Below are positions 1 to 5,716 of a stretch of 5,716 nucleotides of DNA, in pieces. The DNA lies in NCBI GenBank assembly GCA_903893675.1, contig CAITNA010000079.1, forward strand, positions 1-5,716, read 5' to 3'. Numbering within the stretch: position 1 is the stretch's first letter; each line of letters begins with the position of its first letter. Below the pieces are notes generated by a model. That model saw only the letters and a list, made by a program, of their open reading frames with translations. It was not told the DNA's origin and searched no databases. The translations under genes were made by a program, and so were the position numbers. Source of the DNA: an uncultured Micrococcales bacterium (GTDB taxonomy: Bacteria > Actinomycetota > Actinomycetes > Actinomycetales > Microbacteriaceae).

Positions 1-2816
1 CCACCGGCGGTAACAACTCCGTTGACCTCAGACCAATCGCCAGCCTTTGCTGCTTGGATGACCGACTGCACGTTCTTGCCAAGGCGCGGGCCAGCGGCGC
101 GAGCGTTAACACTTAGACGCTTGACCACGCCGAACTTTTCGGTGGCATCTGCCGAAAGTTCAACAAGTTGAACCTTCTTAACGTTGAGCTCATCTGCGAT
201 GAGGTCGGCAAAGTCACCGAGTGCCGAGACCTTGGTGGTCACCACGGTCAGTTCGCTCAGCGGCAAACGCACGCGAAGGCCGTTGGTCTTGCGCAGCGCG
301 AGTGAAACAGACGAAATGGTGCGAACGGCATCCATGGCCTCAGCCAGTTCGGCATCGCCATTGATCTCGCTGGCGGCAGGCCAGTCGGTCAGGTGCACGC
401 TGCGGCCGCCGGTTAGGCCACGCCAGATCTCTTCGGTGACCATCGGTGCGAGAGGCGCAGCCAGGCGGCAGACGATTTCGAGCACGGTGTAGAGCGTGTC
501 GAAGGCCTGCTGGTCTTCATTCCAGAAGCGATCACGCGAGCGACGCACATACCAGTTGGTGAGAACGTCAGCGAAGTCGCGAAGCTTGTTGGCAGCGCCG
601 GTCGAGTCGTAGCGGTTGAAGTCGCTCTCGAGTTCGCCGATCAGGGTCTTGGTTTTTGCAAGCAGGTAGCGGTCGAGCACGTCGGTCGAAGCAAACGAAC
701 GCTTCGCCTCGACGCCCGAGGCATTCGCATAGAGAGTGAAGAAGTAATAGGTGTTCCACAGCGGCAAAATGAACTGGCGCATTCCCTCACGGATGCCCTG
801 CTCAGTCACGATCAGGTTGCCTCCGCGCAGAATCGGTGACGAAAGCAAGAACCAGCGCATCGCATCTGCGCCATCGCGGTCGAAGACCTCGTTAACGTCT
901 GGATAGTTGCGCAACGACTTCGACATCTTCTGACCGTCGTTGCCGAGAATGATTCCGTGCGAGATCGCCGACTTGAACGCAGGGCGATCGAACAGCGCGG
1001 TCGAGAGCACGTGCAGCGTGAAAAACCAGCCGCGAGTCTGACCAACGTATTCGACGATGAAGTCACCTGGCGCGTGAGTCTCGAACCACTCCTGGTTTTC
1101 AAACGGATAGTGCGCCTGAGCAAATGGCATCGAACCTGATTCGAACCAGCAGTCGAGCACCTCTGGCACACGACGCATCGTCGACTTGCCGGTAGGGTCA
1201 TCCGGGTTTGGTCGGGTCAGGTTGTCGATGTGCGGGCGGTGGAAGTCGGTTAGTCGAACGCCGAAGTCGCGCTCGAGTTCGTCGAGCGAGCCATAGACAT
1301 CAAGACGCGGGTAGTTCGGGTCGTCAGACTTCCAAACCGGAATCGGTGCGCCCCAGAAACGGTTGCGCGAAATTGCCCAGTCACGGATGTTCTCGAGCCA
1401 CTTGCCGAACGAGCCATCCTTGGTGTGTTCTGGCGTCCAGTCGATCTGCTGGTTGAGCTCGAGCATGCGGTCGCGCAGCTTGGTGGTCTCAACGAACCAT
1501 GAAGAAACAGCCTTGTAGATCAGCGGGTTCTTGCAGCGATAGCAGTGCGGGTATGGGTGCTCATAAGAGGCCTGGCGAAGCAAGCGACCGTCGGCCTTTA
1601 GGCGCTGGGTGATCGGCTTGTTGGCCTCGAAAACGTGCTGACCCTCGAAGTCGGTGATCAGCGAATTGAACTCTGCGCGCTCGTTGACCGAGACGTAGGT
1701 CGGAATGCCGGCGGCGTTGCAAACGTTCTGGTCGTCTTCACCGTATGCAGGTGCCTGGTGAACAATGCCGGTTCCCTCGTTGTCTGCCACATATTCGGCG
1801 ACAACTACCTGCCAAGCGTTGGCGATCTCAAACTTCTCTGGGTCGGCGTAGTAGTCGAACAGGCGCGCGTACTTAACCCCCGCGAGCGCGGAACCCATGT
1901 GGGTTGATTCGATGACGATGTCTTCTGCGTTTTCATAGCCGAGGTCTTTGGCATAGCCACCGGCTAGTGACTTGGCGAGCAGGTACTTGGTGCCCGGTGC
2001 TCCTCCATCGCCTGCGCCGTTCGGGCCGGCAACCACTACGGCGTATTCGACCTCAGGGCCTACCGCGAGCGCGAAGTTGGTCGGCAGAGTCCACGGAGTG
2101 GTCGTCCACGCCAGCATGCGAACTCCCGCGAGCGCGCCTTCTGTAACTGGGAAAGTAACGGTCACCGTCTGGTCTTGGCGGGTCTTGTAGACCTCGTCAT
2201 CCATGCGAAGTTCGTGGTTTGACAGCGGGGTCTCGCAGCGCCAGCAGTATGCAAGCACCTTGAAGCCTTCATAGATCAGGCCCTTGTTGTGCAGCTGCTT
2301 GAACGCCCACAGGACGCTCTCGGTAAACGGAGTGTCTAGGGTCTTGTAGTCATTGTCGAAGTCAACCCAGCGAGCCTGGCGGGTTACGTATTCACGCCAC
2401 TGGTCGGTGTATTTGAGCACAGAACTGCGGCAATACTCGTTGAACTTGTCGATGCCGTACTTTTCGATCTCTGGGCGACCCGAGATGCCTAGTTGACGCT
2501 CTGCCTCTACCTCGGCAGGAAGACCGTGGGTGTCCCAGCCAAAGCGGCGCTCAACCCTGAAGCCCTGCATGGTCTTGTAGCGCGGAACCATGTCTTTGCT
2601 GTAACCGGTAAGTAGGTGTCCGTAGTGCGGCAGGCCATTGGCGAACGGAGGGCCGTCATAGAAGACGAACTCTGGGGCGTTCTGGTCTTTGCGCTGGTCA
2701 ATGGAGGCCTGGAAAGTGCCATCCTTGGCCCAATATTCGAGAATCTGCTCTTCGAGCTTCGGGAAACTCGGGCTTGGGTTCACGCCGTCGCGGCCGGATT
2801 CAGACTTCGGATACAT
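1..2816 (-). CDS. ileS: Isoleucyl-tRNA synthetase, type 2 (partial, C-terminal end off the left edge)
   Basis: Cytoplasmic class I synthetase that charges tRNA-Ile with isoleucine using ATP. The reverse strand reads open without a stop from ATG at 2816 to base 1, giving 938 codons plus two bases. Seen in order: FYDGPPFANGLPHYGH with the HIGH-type motif HYGH at residues 64-67; CWRC at 191-194 and CYRC at 425-428, a four-cysteine zinc site flanking CP1; the editing-domain block WTTTPWTLPTN from 237; GTGIVHQAPAYGEDD at 348-362, where D362 is probably the editing aspartate; DCWFESGS; QTRGWFFTLHVL; KMSKS at 630-634; NWYVRRSRDRFW of the anticodon-binding domain from 754; and the beginning of the type-2 C-terminal domain (VKRLSVNARAAGPRLGK from 898). 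Type-2 enzymes usually run to about 1,050-1,100 residues, so roughly the last 100-170 are missing here. ATG 2816 gives MYPKSESG, a natural N-terminus, but its Shine-Dalgarno match is weak (AGAAAG, 2823-2828). An in-frame TTG at 2849 is the alternative start. The gene is divergent from valS. The family call is very secure. Confidence 0.97.
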   Translation of the reverse strand, partial: MYPKSESGRDGVNPSPSFPKLEEQILEYWAKDGTFQASIDQRKDQNAPEFVFYDGPPFANGLPHYGHLLTGYSKDMVPRYKTMQGFRVERRFGWDTHGLPAEVEAERQLGISGRPEIEKYGIDKFNEYCRSSVLKYTDQWREYVTRQARWVDFDNDYKTLDTPFTESVLWAFKQLHNKGLIYEGFKVLAYCWRCETPLSNHELRMDDEVYKTRQDQTVTVTFPVTEGALAGVRMLAWTTTPWTLPTNFALAVGPEVEYAVVVAGPNGAGDGGAPGTKYLLAKSLAGGYAKDLGYENAEDIVIESTHMGSALAGVKYARLFDYYADPEKFEIANAWQVVVAEYVADNEGTGIVHQAPAYGEDDQNVCNAAGIPTYVSVNERAEFNSLITDFEGQHVFEANKPITQRLKADGRLLRQASYEHPYPHCYRCKNPLIYKAVSSWFVETTKLRDRMLELNQQIDWTPEHTKDGSFGKWLENIRDWAISRNRFWGAPIPVWKSDDPNYPRLDVYGSLDELERDFGVRLTDFHRPHIDNLTRPNPDDPTGKSTMRRVPEVLDCWFESGSMPFAQAHYPFENQEWFETHAPGDFIVEYVGQTRGWFFTLHVLSTALFDRPAFKSAISHGIILGNDGQKMSKSLRNYPDVNEVFDRDGADAMRWFLLSSPILRGGNLIVTEQGIREGMRQFILPLWNTYYFFTLYANASGVEAKRSFASTDVLDRYLLAKTKTLIGELESDFNRYDSTGAANKLRDFADVLTNWYVRRSRDRFWNEDQQAFDTLYTVLEIVCRLAAPLAPMVTEEIWRGLTGGRSVHLTDWPAASEINGDAELAEAMDAVRTISSVSLALRKTNGLRVRLPLSELTVVTTKVSALGDFADLIADELNVKKVQLVELSADATEKFGVVKRLSVNARAAGPRLGKNVQSVIQAAKAGDWSEVNGVVTAG

Positions 2817-2836
2817 CGAGGGCTTTCTGGGATGAA

Positions 2837-2855
2837 TTAACTGAGTCAATGTTAA
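2837..2855. repeat. Short inverted repeat TTAAC-N9-GTTAA
   Basis: TTAAC at 2837-2841 is mirrored by GTTAA at 2851-2855 across nine bases that contain the near-palindrome TGAGTCA (2842-2848). The dyad sits between the two starts and covers the proposed ileS start-of-transcription region, a position suited to an operator. Arms of five A+T-rich bases can arise by chance, so a regulator site is only a possibility. Confidence 0.3.
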
Positions 2856-2877
2856 CCTTTAACCACCCCGTTTTCAG
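2849..2877 (-). promoter_or_regulatory. Candidate ileS promoter (-35 CTGAAA, -10 TAACAT)
   Basis: Read on the minus strand, CTGAAA (2877-2872) is followed after 17 bases by TAACAT (2854-2849), which fits the actinobacterial TANNNT -10 pattern. The -35 matches TTGACA at four of six positions. Transcription would begin near 2842, leaving a leader of about 26 bases before ATG 2816. That is incompatible with the alternative TTG start at 2849. The call is weak because short hexamers are common in A+T-rich gaps. Confidence 0.35.
2853..2858 (+). promoter_or_regulatory. Candidate valS -10 hexamer TAACCT
   Basis: TAACCT fits TANNNT and would start transcription near 2865, about 10 bases before the valS ribosome binding site. 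No good -35 is visible at 16-18 bases upstream (GGATGA or near it). The hexamer shares two bases with the candidate ileS -10 on the other strand, because both derive from the GTTAAC palindrome at 2851-2856. Confidence 0.3.
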
Positions 2878-2881
2878 GAGA
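2876..2881 (+). promoter_or_regulatory. valS ribosome binding site AGGAGA
   Basis: AGGAGA ends seven bases before the GTG at 2889, a strong and well-spaced Shine-Dalgarno match. It decides the valS start: no in-frame ATG lies nearby, and the first internal methionine codons fall after the HVGH motif, too late to be starts. It overlaps the candidate ileS -35 on the other strand. Confidence 0.88.
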
Positions 2882-2888
2882 CTTTCGC

Positions 2889-5513
2889 GTGAACCCGCAT
2901 GCCCAGCACAATGTTTTAGCCCCCGCCAGCGCACCCGAAAAGGTGGGCGTCGAGGGTCTTGAGGACAAGTGGGGCCTGGTCTGGGAAGAATCAGGCGTTT
3001 ACCGCTTCAAGCTTGAGGCCACTCGCGACCAGGTCTATTCGATCGACACCCCGCCACCGACCGCTTCTGGCTCACTTCACGTCGGTCACGTCTTTAGCTA
3101 CACCCACACCGATGTGGTCGCCCGCTTCAAGCGCATGCAGGGCTTCGAGGTTTACTACCCAATGGGCTGGGATGACAACGGCCTGCCAACCGAGCGCCGC
3201 GTGCAGAACTATTTCGGTGTTCGCTGCGACCCTTCGCTGCCTTACGTTGAGGGCTTCGCGCCTCCGTTCGAAGGTGGCGACAACAAGAGTTCGAAGGCTG
3301 CCGACCAGATTCCGATCTCGCGTCGCAATTTCATCGAACTTTGCGAGCGCCTAACCGTAGAAGACGAAAAGGTCTTCGAGTCGCTGTGGCGCCAGCTCGG
3401 TCTTTCGGTCGACTGGAAGCAGACCTACCAAACCATTGCCCCGAACGCTCAGGCGGTTTCGCAAAAGGCATTCTTGAACAACCTTGCCCGCGGCGAGGCA
3501 TACCAGTCGATGGCGCCTACCCTGTGGGACATCACCTTCCGCACCGCGGTTGCTCAGGCCGAACTCGAAGACCGCGATCAGCCTGGTGCCTACCACCGCC
3601 TCGGTTTCAACGTCGATCCTGCGCTGGTCGAAGGCGGCAAGGTCTTCATCGAGACCACTCGCCCTGAGTTGCTGCCTGCGTGTGTCGCTTTGGTCGCGCA
3701 TCCTGACGACGATCGCTACAAGCACCTATTCGGCAAGACCGTTCACACCCCGCTGTTCGACGTCGAGGTTCCGGTTGTCGCACACCGCCTGGCGCAGATC
3801 GACAAGGGTTCGGGCATCGCCATGATCTGTACTTTCGGTGACGTCACCGACGTGATCTGGTGGCGCGAACTCGACCTGCCAAACCGCGCCATCATTGGCT
3901 GGGATGGCCGCATCCTGAGTGATGCACCTGATGCAATCACCACCGACGCAGGCAAGGCCGCGTTTGCTGAGCTAGCTGGCAAGACCGTGTTCTCGGCCAA
4001 GCAGCGCGTTGTTGAGCTTCTCACCGAGAGTGGCGACATGATCGGCGAGCCAAAGCCGATCACTCACCCGGTCAAGTTCTTCGAAAAGGGCGACAAGCCG
4101 CTCGAGATCGTTTCGACCCGCCAGTGGTACATCCGCAACGGTGGTCGCGATGCCGCGCTGCGCGAGCGCCTGATTTCGCTTGGCAAAGAGCTCAAGTTCC
4201 ACCCTGATTTCATGCGCGTGCGCTACGAGAACTGGGTCAACGGCCTCACCGGTGACTGGCTGATTTCGCGCCAGCGTTTCTTCGGCGTGCCAATTCCTGT
4301 TTGGTACCCAATCGATGCAAACGGCGAGACCAACTTCGACGCGCCGCTTGTTCCTGACCTGGACTCGCTGCCGGTCGACCCATCGAGCGATGTTCCTGCG
4401 GGCTACGAGGCATCCCAGCGCAACCAGCCGAACGGCTTTGTTGGCGAGATGGACATCATGGACACCTGGGCAACCTCGTCGCTCACTCCGCAGCTCGGTG
4501 GCGGTTGGATTGCCGACCCAGAGTTGTTCGAGAAGGTGTTCCCGTTCGACCTTCGCCCACAAGGTCAAGACATTATTCGCACCTGGTTGTTCTCAACCTT
4601 GCTGCGCAGCGAGCAAGAGCACGGCAAATTGCCTTGGAGCAACGCAGCAATCTCGGGTTGGATTCTCGACCCAGACCGCAAGAAGATGTCGAAGTCGAAG
4701 GGCAACGTGGTTACTCCGAGTGACCTACTCGTCGAGCACGGCTCGGATGCAGTTCGCTACTGGGCAGCATCTGCCCGACTCGGCACCGACGCGGCGTTCG
4801 ACACCGGCATGATGAAGATCGGCCGCCGTCTGGCGATCAAGGTTTTGAACGCAGCGAAGTTTGCGCTTTCATTTGAGGTTCCTGCGGGCCACAGCAACGT
4901 CACCGAGGCAATCGACCAGTCGATGTTGCTTTCGCTTGCCGACGTCGTTCGCGATGCAACAGCCGCGTTCGAAAACTACGACCACACCAAGGCACTCGAG
5001 CTCACCGAAAAGTTCTTCTGGAACTTCACCGACGACTACCTCGAGCTAGTCAAGGAGCGCGCTTATGGTCAGGTGGGTGCATCCGAGGCGGCTCAGGCCA
5101 GCGCAGCGATCGCACTTCGCAAGGCTCTGCACGTAATGCTTCGACTGCTCGCCCCGTTCTTGCCATATGCGACCGAAGAAGTCTGGAGCTGGTGGCAGAC
5201 CGGTTCGATTCACCGCGCCGCTTGGCCAACCGCTGCAGAGCTGACCGAAGGTCTCGACGCCGGCAACCACGGCCTGATGGAGGTCGCAGCCAGCGTGCTG
5301 TTCGGCATCCGCAAGGCCAAGAGTGATGCGAAGGCTTCGATGAAGGCCGAAGTTCTGAGCGCGACACTTCAGGCTCCGGCAAGCGTGCTGACCAGCATCC
5401 GTGTCTTCGAAAGCGACCTGAAGGGCGTTGGCCGCATTGTCGACCTAGCCCTCGAGGCCTCCGATGAGGTTGCCGTAATCGACGTGGTGCTGAAGCCTCA
5501 AGAAGAGGCATAA
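2889..5513 (+). CDS. valS: Valyl-tRNA synthetase, type 2 (complete)
   Basis: Cytoplasmic class I synthetase that charges tRNA-Val with valine; 874 residues, GTG start fixed by AGGAGA upstream, TAA stop. Seen in order: TPPPTASGSLHVGH with HVGH at residues 64-67; PMGWDDNGLPTERRVQNYFG from 91, replacing the PGTDHAGIATQ block of the common bacterial form; the CP1 editing domain with ETTRPELLPACVA from 255 and GSGIAMICTFGDVTD at 307-321, where D318 and D321 align with the HDPxD aspartates of ordinary ValRS; STRQWYIRN; GDWLISRQRFFGVPIPVWYP; DIMDTWATSSL; RPQGQDIIRTWLFSTLL; KMSKS at 599-603; and FWNFTDDYLELVKERAYG in the anticodon-binding helical domain. The C-terminus ends soon after that domain, without the tRNA-binding coiled-coil arm of E. 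coli or Thermus ValRS, as is usual for type-2 (archaeal/alphaproteobacterial/actinobacterial) enzymes. No frameshift or missing catalytic motif is seen. Divergent from ileS; the peptidase gene follows 52 bases downstream on the same strand. Confidence 0.98.
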   Translation: MNPHAQHNVLAPASAPEKVGVEGLEDKWGLVWEESGVYRFKLEATRDQVYSIDTPPPTASGSLHVGHVFSYTHTDVVARFKRMQGFEVYYPMGWDDNGLPTERRVQNYFGVRCDPSLPYVEGFAPPFEGGDNKSSKAADQIPISRRNFIELCERLTVEDEKVFESLWRQLGLSVDWKQTYQTIAPNAQAVSQKAFLNNLARGEAYQSMAPTLWDITFRTAVAQAELEDRDQPGAYHRLGFNVDPALVEGGKVFIETTRPELLPACVALVAHPDDDRYKHLFGKTVHTPLFDVEVPVVAHRLAQIDKGSGIAMICTFGDVTDVIWWRELDLPNRAIIGWDGRILSDAPDAITTDAGKAAFAELAGKTVFSAKQRVVELLTESGDMIGEPKPITHPVKFFEKGDKPLEIVSTRQWYIRNGGRDAALRERLISLGKELKFHPDFMRVRYENWVNGLTGDWLISRQRFFGVPIPVWYPIDANGETNFDAPLVPDLDSLPVDPSSDVPAGYEASQRNQPNGFVGEMDIMDTWATSSLTPQLGGGWIADPELFEKVFPFDLRPQGQDIIRTWLFSTLLRSEQEHGKLPWSNAAISGWILDPDRKKMSKSKGNVVTPSDLLVEHGSDAVRYWAASARLGTDAAFDTGMMKIGRRLAIKVLNAAKFALSFEVPAGHSNVTEAIDQSMLLSLADVVRDATAAFENYDHTKALELTEKFFWNFTDDYLELVKERAYGQVGASEAAQASAAIALRKALHVMLRLLAPFLPYATEEVWSWWQTGSIHRAAWPTAAELTEGLDAGNHGLMEVAASVLFGIRKAKSDAKASMKAEVLSATLQAPASVLTSIRVFESDLKGVGRIVDLALEASDEVAVIDVVLKPQEEA

Positions 5514-5523
5514 CGGTTTGATT

Positions 5524-5559
5524 TAGCCGGGCCTAGCGGCAAATTGCAGGCCTAGGCTA
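5524..5559 (+). terminator. Imperfect hairpin after valS; possible terminator without a U-tract
   Basis: TAGCC-g-GGCCT (5524-5534) pairs with AGGCC-ta-GGCTA (5548-5559) around a 13-base loop, giving ten G+C-rich pairs broken by a 1x2 internal loop. It starts ten bases after the valS stop, where a terminator would be expected, but no run of T follows. It could be a U-tract-less terminator of the kind proposed for actinobacteria, an mRNA 3'-end stabiliser, or chance. Its 3' arm contains the proposed -10 of the next gene. Confidence 0.4.
5553..5558 (+). promoter_or_regulatory. -10 hexamer TAGGCT for a leaderless peptidase transcript
   Basis: TAGGCT fits the actinobacterial TANNNT -10 pattern and ends seven bases before the ATG at 5566, exactly the distance at which transcription would begin on the A of the start codon. 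No Shine-Dalgarno match lies between valS and that ATG, which agrees with leaderless translation. No convincing -35 is seen at 17-18 bases (GGCCTA / GGGCCT). Confidence 0.55.
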
Positions 5560-5565
5560 TTGGCT

Positions 5566-5716
5566 ATGACCTTTGACTCATCAAACCCATTTGCCAACCG
5601 CTCGACCCTCGAATACGAACTTCCTCCGTTCGACCTGATTCGCGACGAGCACTACCTTCCTGCTTTCTACGAGGGATGCGCGCAGCAGCTTCGTGAAATC
5701 GACGACATTCTCGCAA
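5566..5716 (+). CDS. M3-family metallopeptidase, Dcp/oligopeptidase A-like (N-terminal 50 codons only)
   Basis: The 50 visible residues read MTFDSSNPFANRSTLEYELP and then PFDLIRDEHYLPAFYEGCAQ, ending QLREIDDILA at the window edge. The NPF...S.L.Y.LPPFD.I..EHY.PAF..G...QL.EI order is the characteristic opening of zinc-dependent M3 peptidases of the peptidyl-dipeptidase Dcp / oligopeptidase A group, cytoplasmic enzymes of roughly 650-700 residues that degrade short peptides. The zinc-binding HEXXH motif lies far downstream, outside the window, so catalysis cannot be checked and Dcp cannot be told from oligopeptidase A. There is no signal peptide. ATG 5566 is chosen because homologues begin this close to the NPF motif and because a -10 hexamer sits seven bases before it. 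The gene lies 52 bases after valS on the same strand, so it may also be read through from valS. Confidence 0.85.
   Translation, partial: MTFDSSNPFANRSTLEYELPPFDLIRDEHYLPAFYEGCAQQLREIDDILA

Larger units (their letters stand above)
2817..2888. promoter_or_regulatory. Shared divergent ileS/valS control region
   Basis: These 72 bases are the only DNA between the two synthetase starts, so promoters for both genes probably lie here, unless a promoter sits inside the opposite coding region. The stretch is visibly more A+T-rich than the genes on both sides. It contains an inverted repeat centred near 2846, a GTTAAC palindrome at 2851-2856, the direct repeat TTAACC/TTTAACC at 2852-2864, and the valS ribosome binding site at its right end. 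No long leader RNA or T-box antiterminator is recognisable. That the region is a promoter follows from gene layout and base composition; the exact elements are inferred. Confidence 0.6.

Noticed and set aside
812..1201. A 129-codon minus-strand frame within ileS, and similar short frames on both strands through 1-2800.
   Set aside because: It is out of phase with ileS, and its translation is low-complexity Arg/Ser-rich sequence typical of shifted reading of a G+C-rich gene.
1880..2136. The 11-mer CCGCGAGCGCG occurs three times (1880-1890, 2063-2073, 2126-2136).
   Set aside because: All three lie in the same ileS phase and encode Ala-Leu-Ala (residues 310-312, 249-251, 228-230) in the editing domain. 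Repeated codon choice explains them better than a regulatory or mobile repeat.
1..2816. The left half lacks a closed long minus-strand frame, suggesting a broken ileS.
   Set aside because: Reading the reverse complement from ATG 2816 gives 938 uninterrupted codons with all motifs in order. The frame is only unclosed because the stop lies beyond the left edge.
2866..2872. GGGGTGG on the minus strand as a T-box core.
   Set aside because: Only about five bases match the T-box consensus. The following ACCGCG part is absent, and there is no room for the specifier stem in the gap.
3972..4568. A 198-codon open frame antisense to valS.
   Set aside because: It lies opposite conserved valS sequence, has no ribosome site or recognisable domain, and is the type of shadow frame that G/C-ending codons create.
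1..5716. Search for mobile elements, CRISPR arrays, tRNA genes, attachment sites or a new accessory system.
   Set aside because: Coding is almost continuous with two housekeeping synthetases and a peptidase start. The gaps are 72 and 52 bases, and no direct-repeat arrays, transposase motifs or cloverleaf sequences are seen.

Overview
The window holds two large aminoacyl-tRNA synthetase genes arranged head to head, plus the first codons of a third gene. From left to right: the minus-strand gene for isoleucyl-tRNA synthetase (ileS, its C-terminal end cut off by the left edge), a 72-base intergenic region, the complete plus-strand gene for valyl-tRNA synthetase (valS), a 52-base gap holding an imperfect hairpin, and the first 50 codons of an M3-family metallopeptidase (Dcp/oligopeptidase A-like), cut off by the right edge. 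Almost every base is coding.

The DNA is G+C-rich with mostly G- or C-ending codons. Both synthetases are the 'type 2' forms: IleS has HYGH in an FANGLPHYGH context, and ValS has the MGWDDNGLPTERRVQNYFGVRCDP block and no C-terminal coiled-coil arm. This pairing, with a Dcp-like peptidase whose start looks leaderless, points to an actinobacterium, most likely of the Microbacteriaceae / Micrococcales type. The assignment rests on remembered family signatures, not on a search.

The two synthetases load the branched-chain amino acids Ile and Val onto their tRNAs in the cytoplasm, and each carries a CP1 editing domain that removes mischarged near-cognate amino acids (Val from tRNA-Ile, Thr from tRNA-Val). 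Their starts are only 72 bases apart, so they share a small control region. A GTTAAC palindrome there gives a -10-like hexamer on each strand. No T-box riboswitch can be recognised. valS starts at a GTG with a well-placed AGGAGA ribosome binding site. The peptidase has no such site, but has TAGGCT seven bases before its ATG, as expected for a leaderless transcript.

I see no mobile element, CRISPR array, RNA gene, phage gene or new defence-like system. The window is ordinary housekeeping sequence. The points worth a second look are the shared promoter region, the type-2 nature of both enzymes, and the hairpin/promoter overlap before the peptidase.
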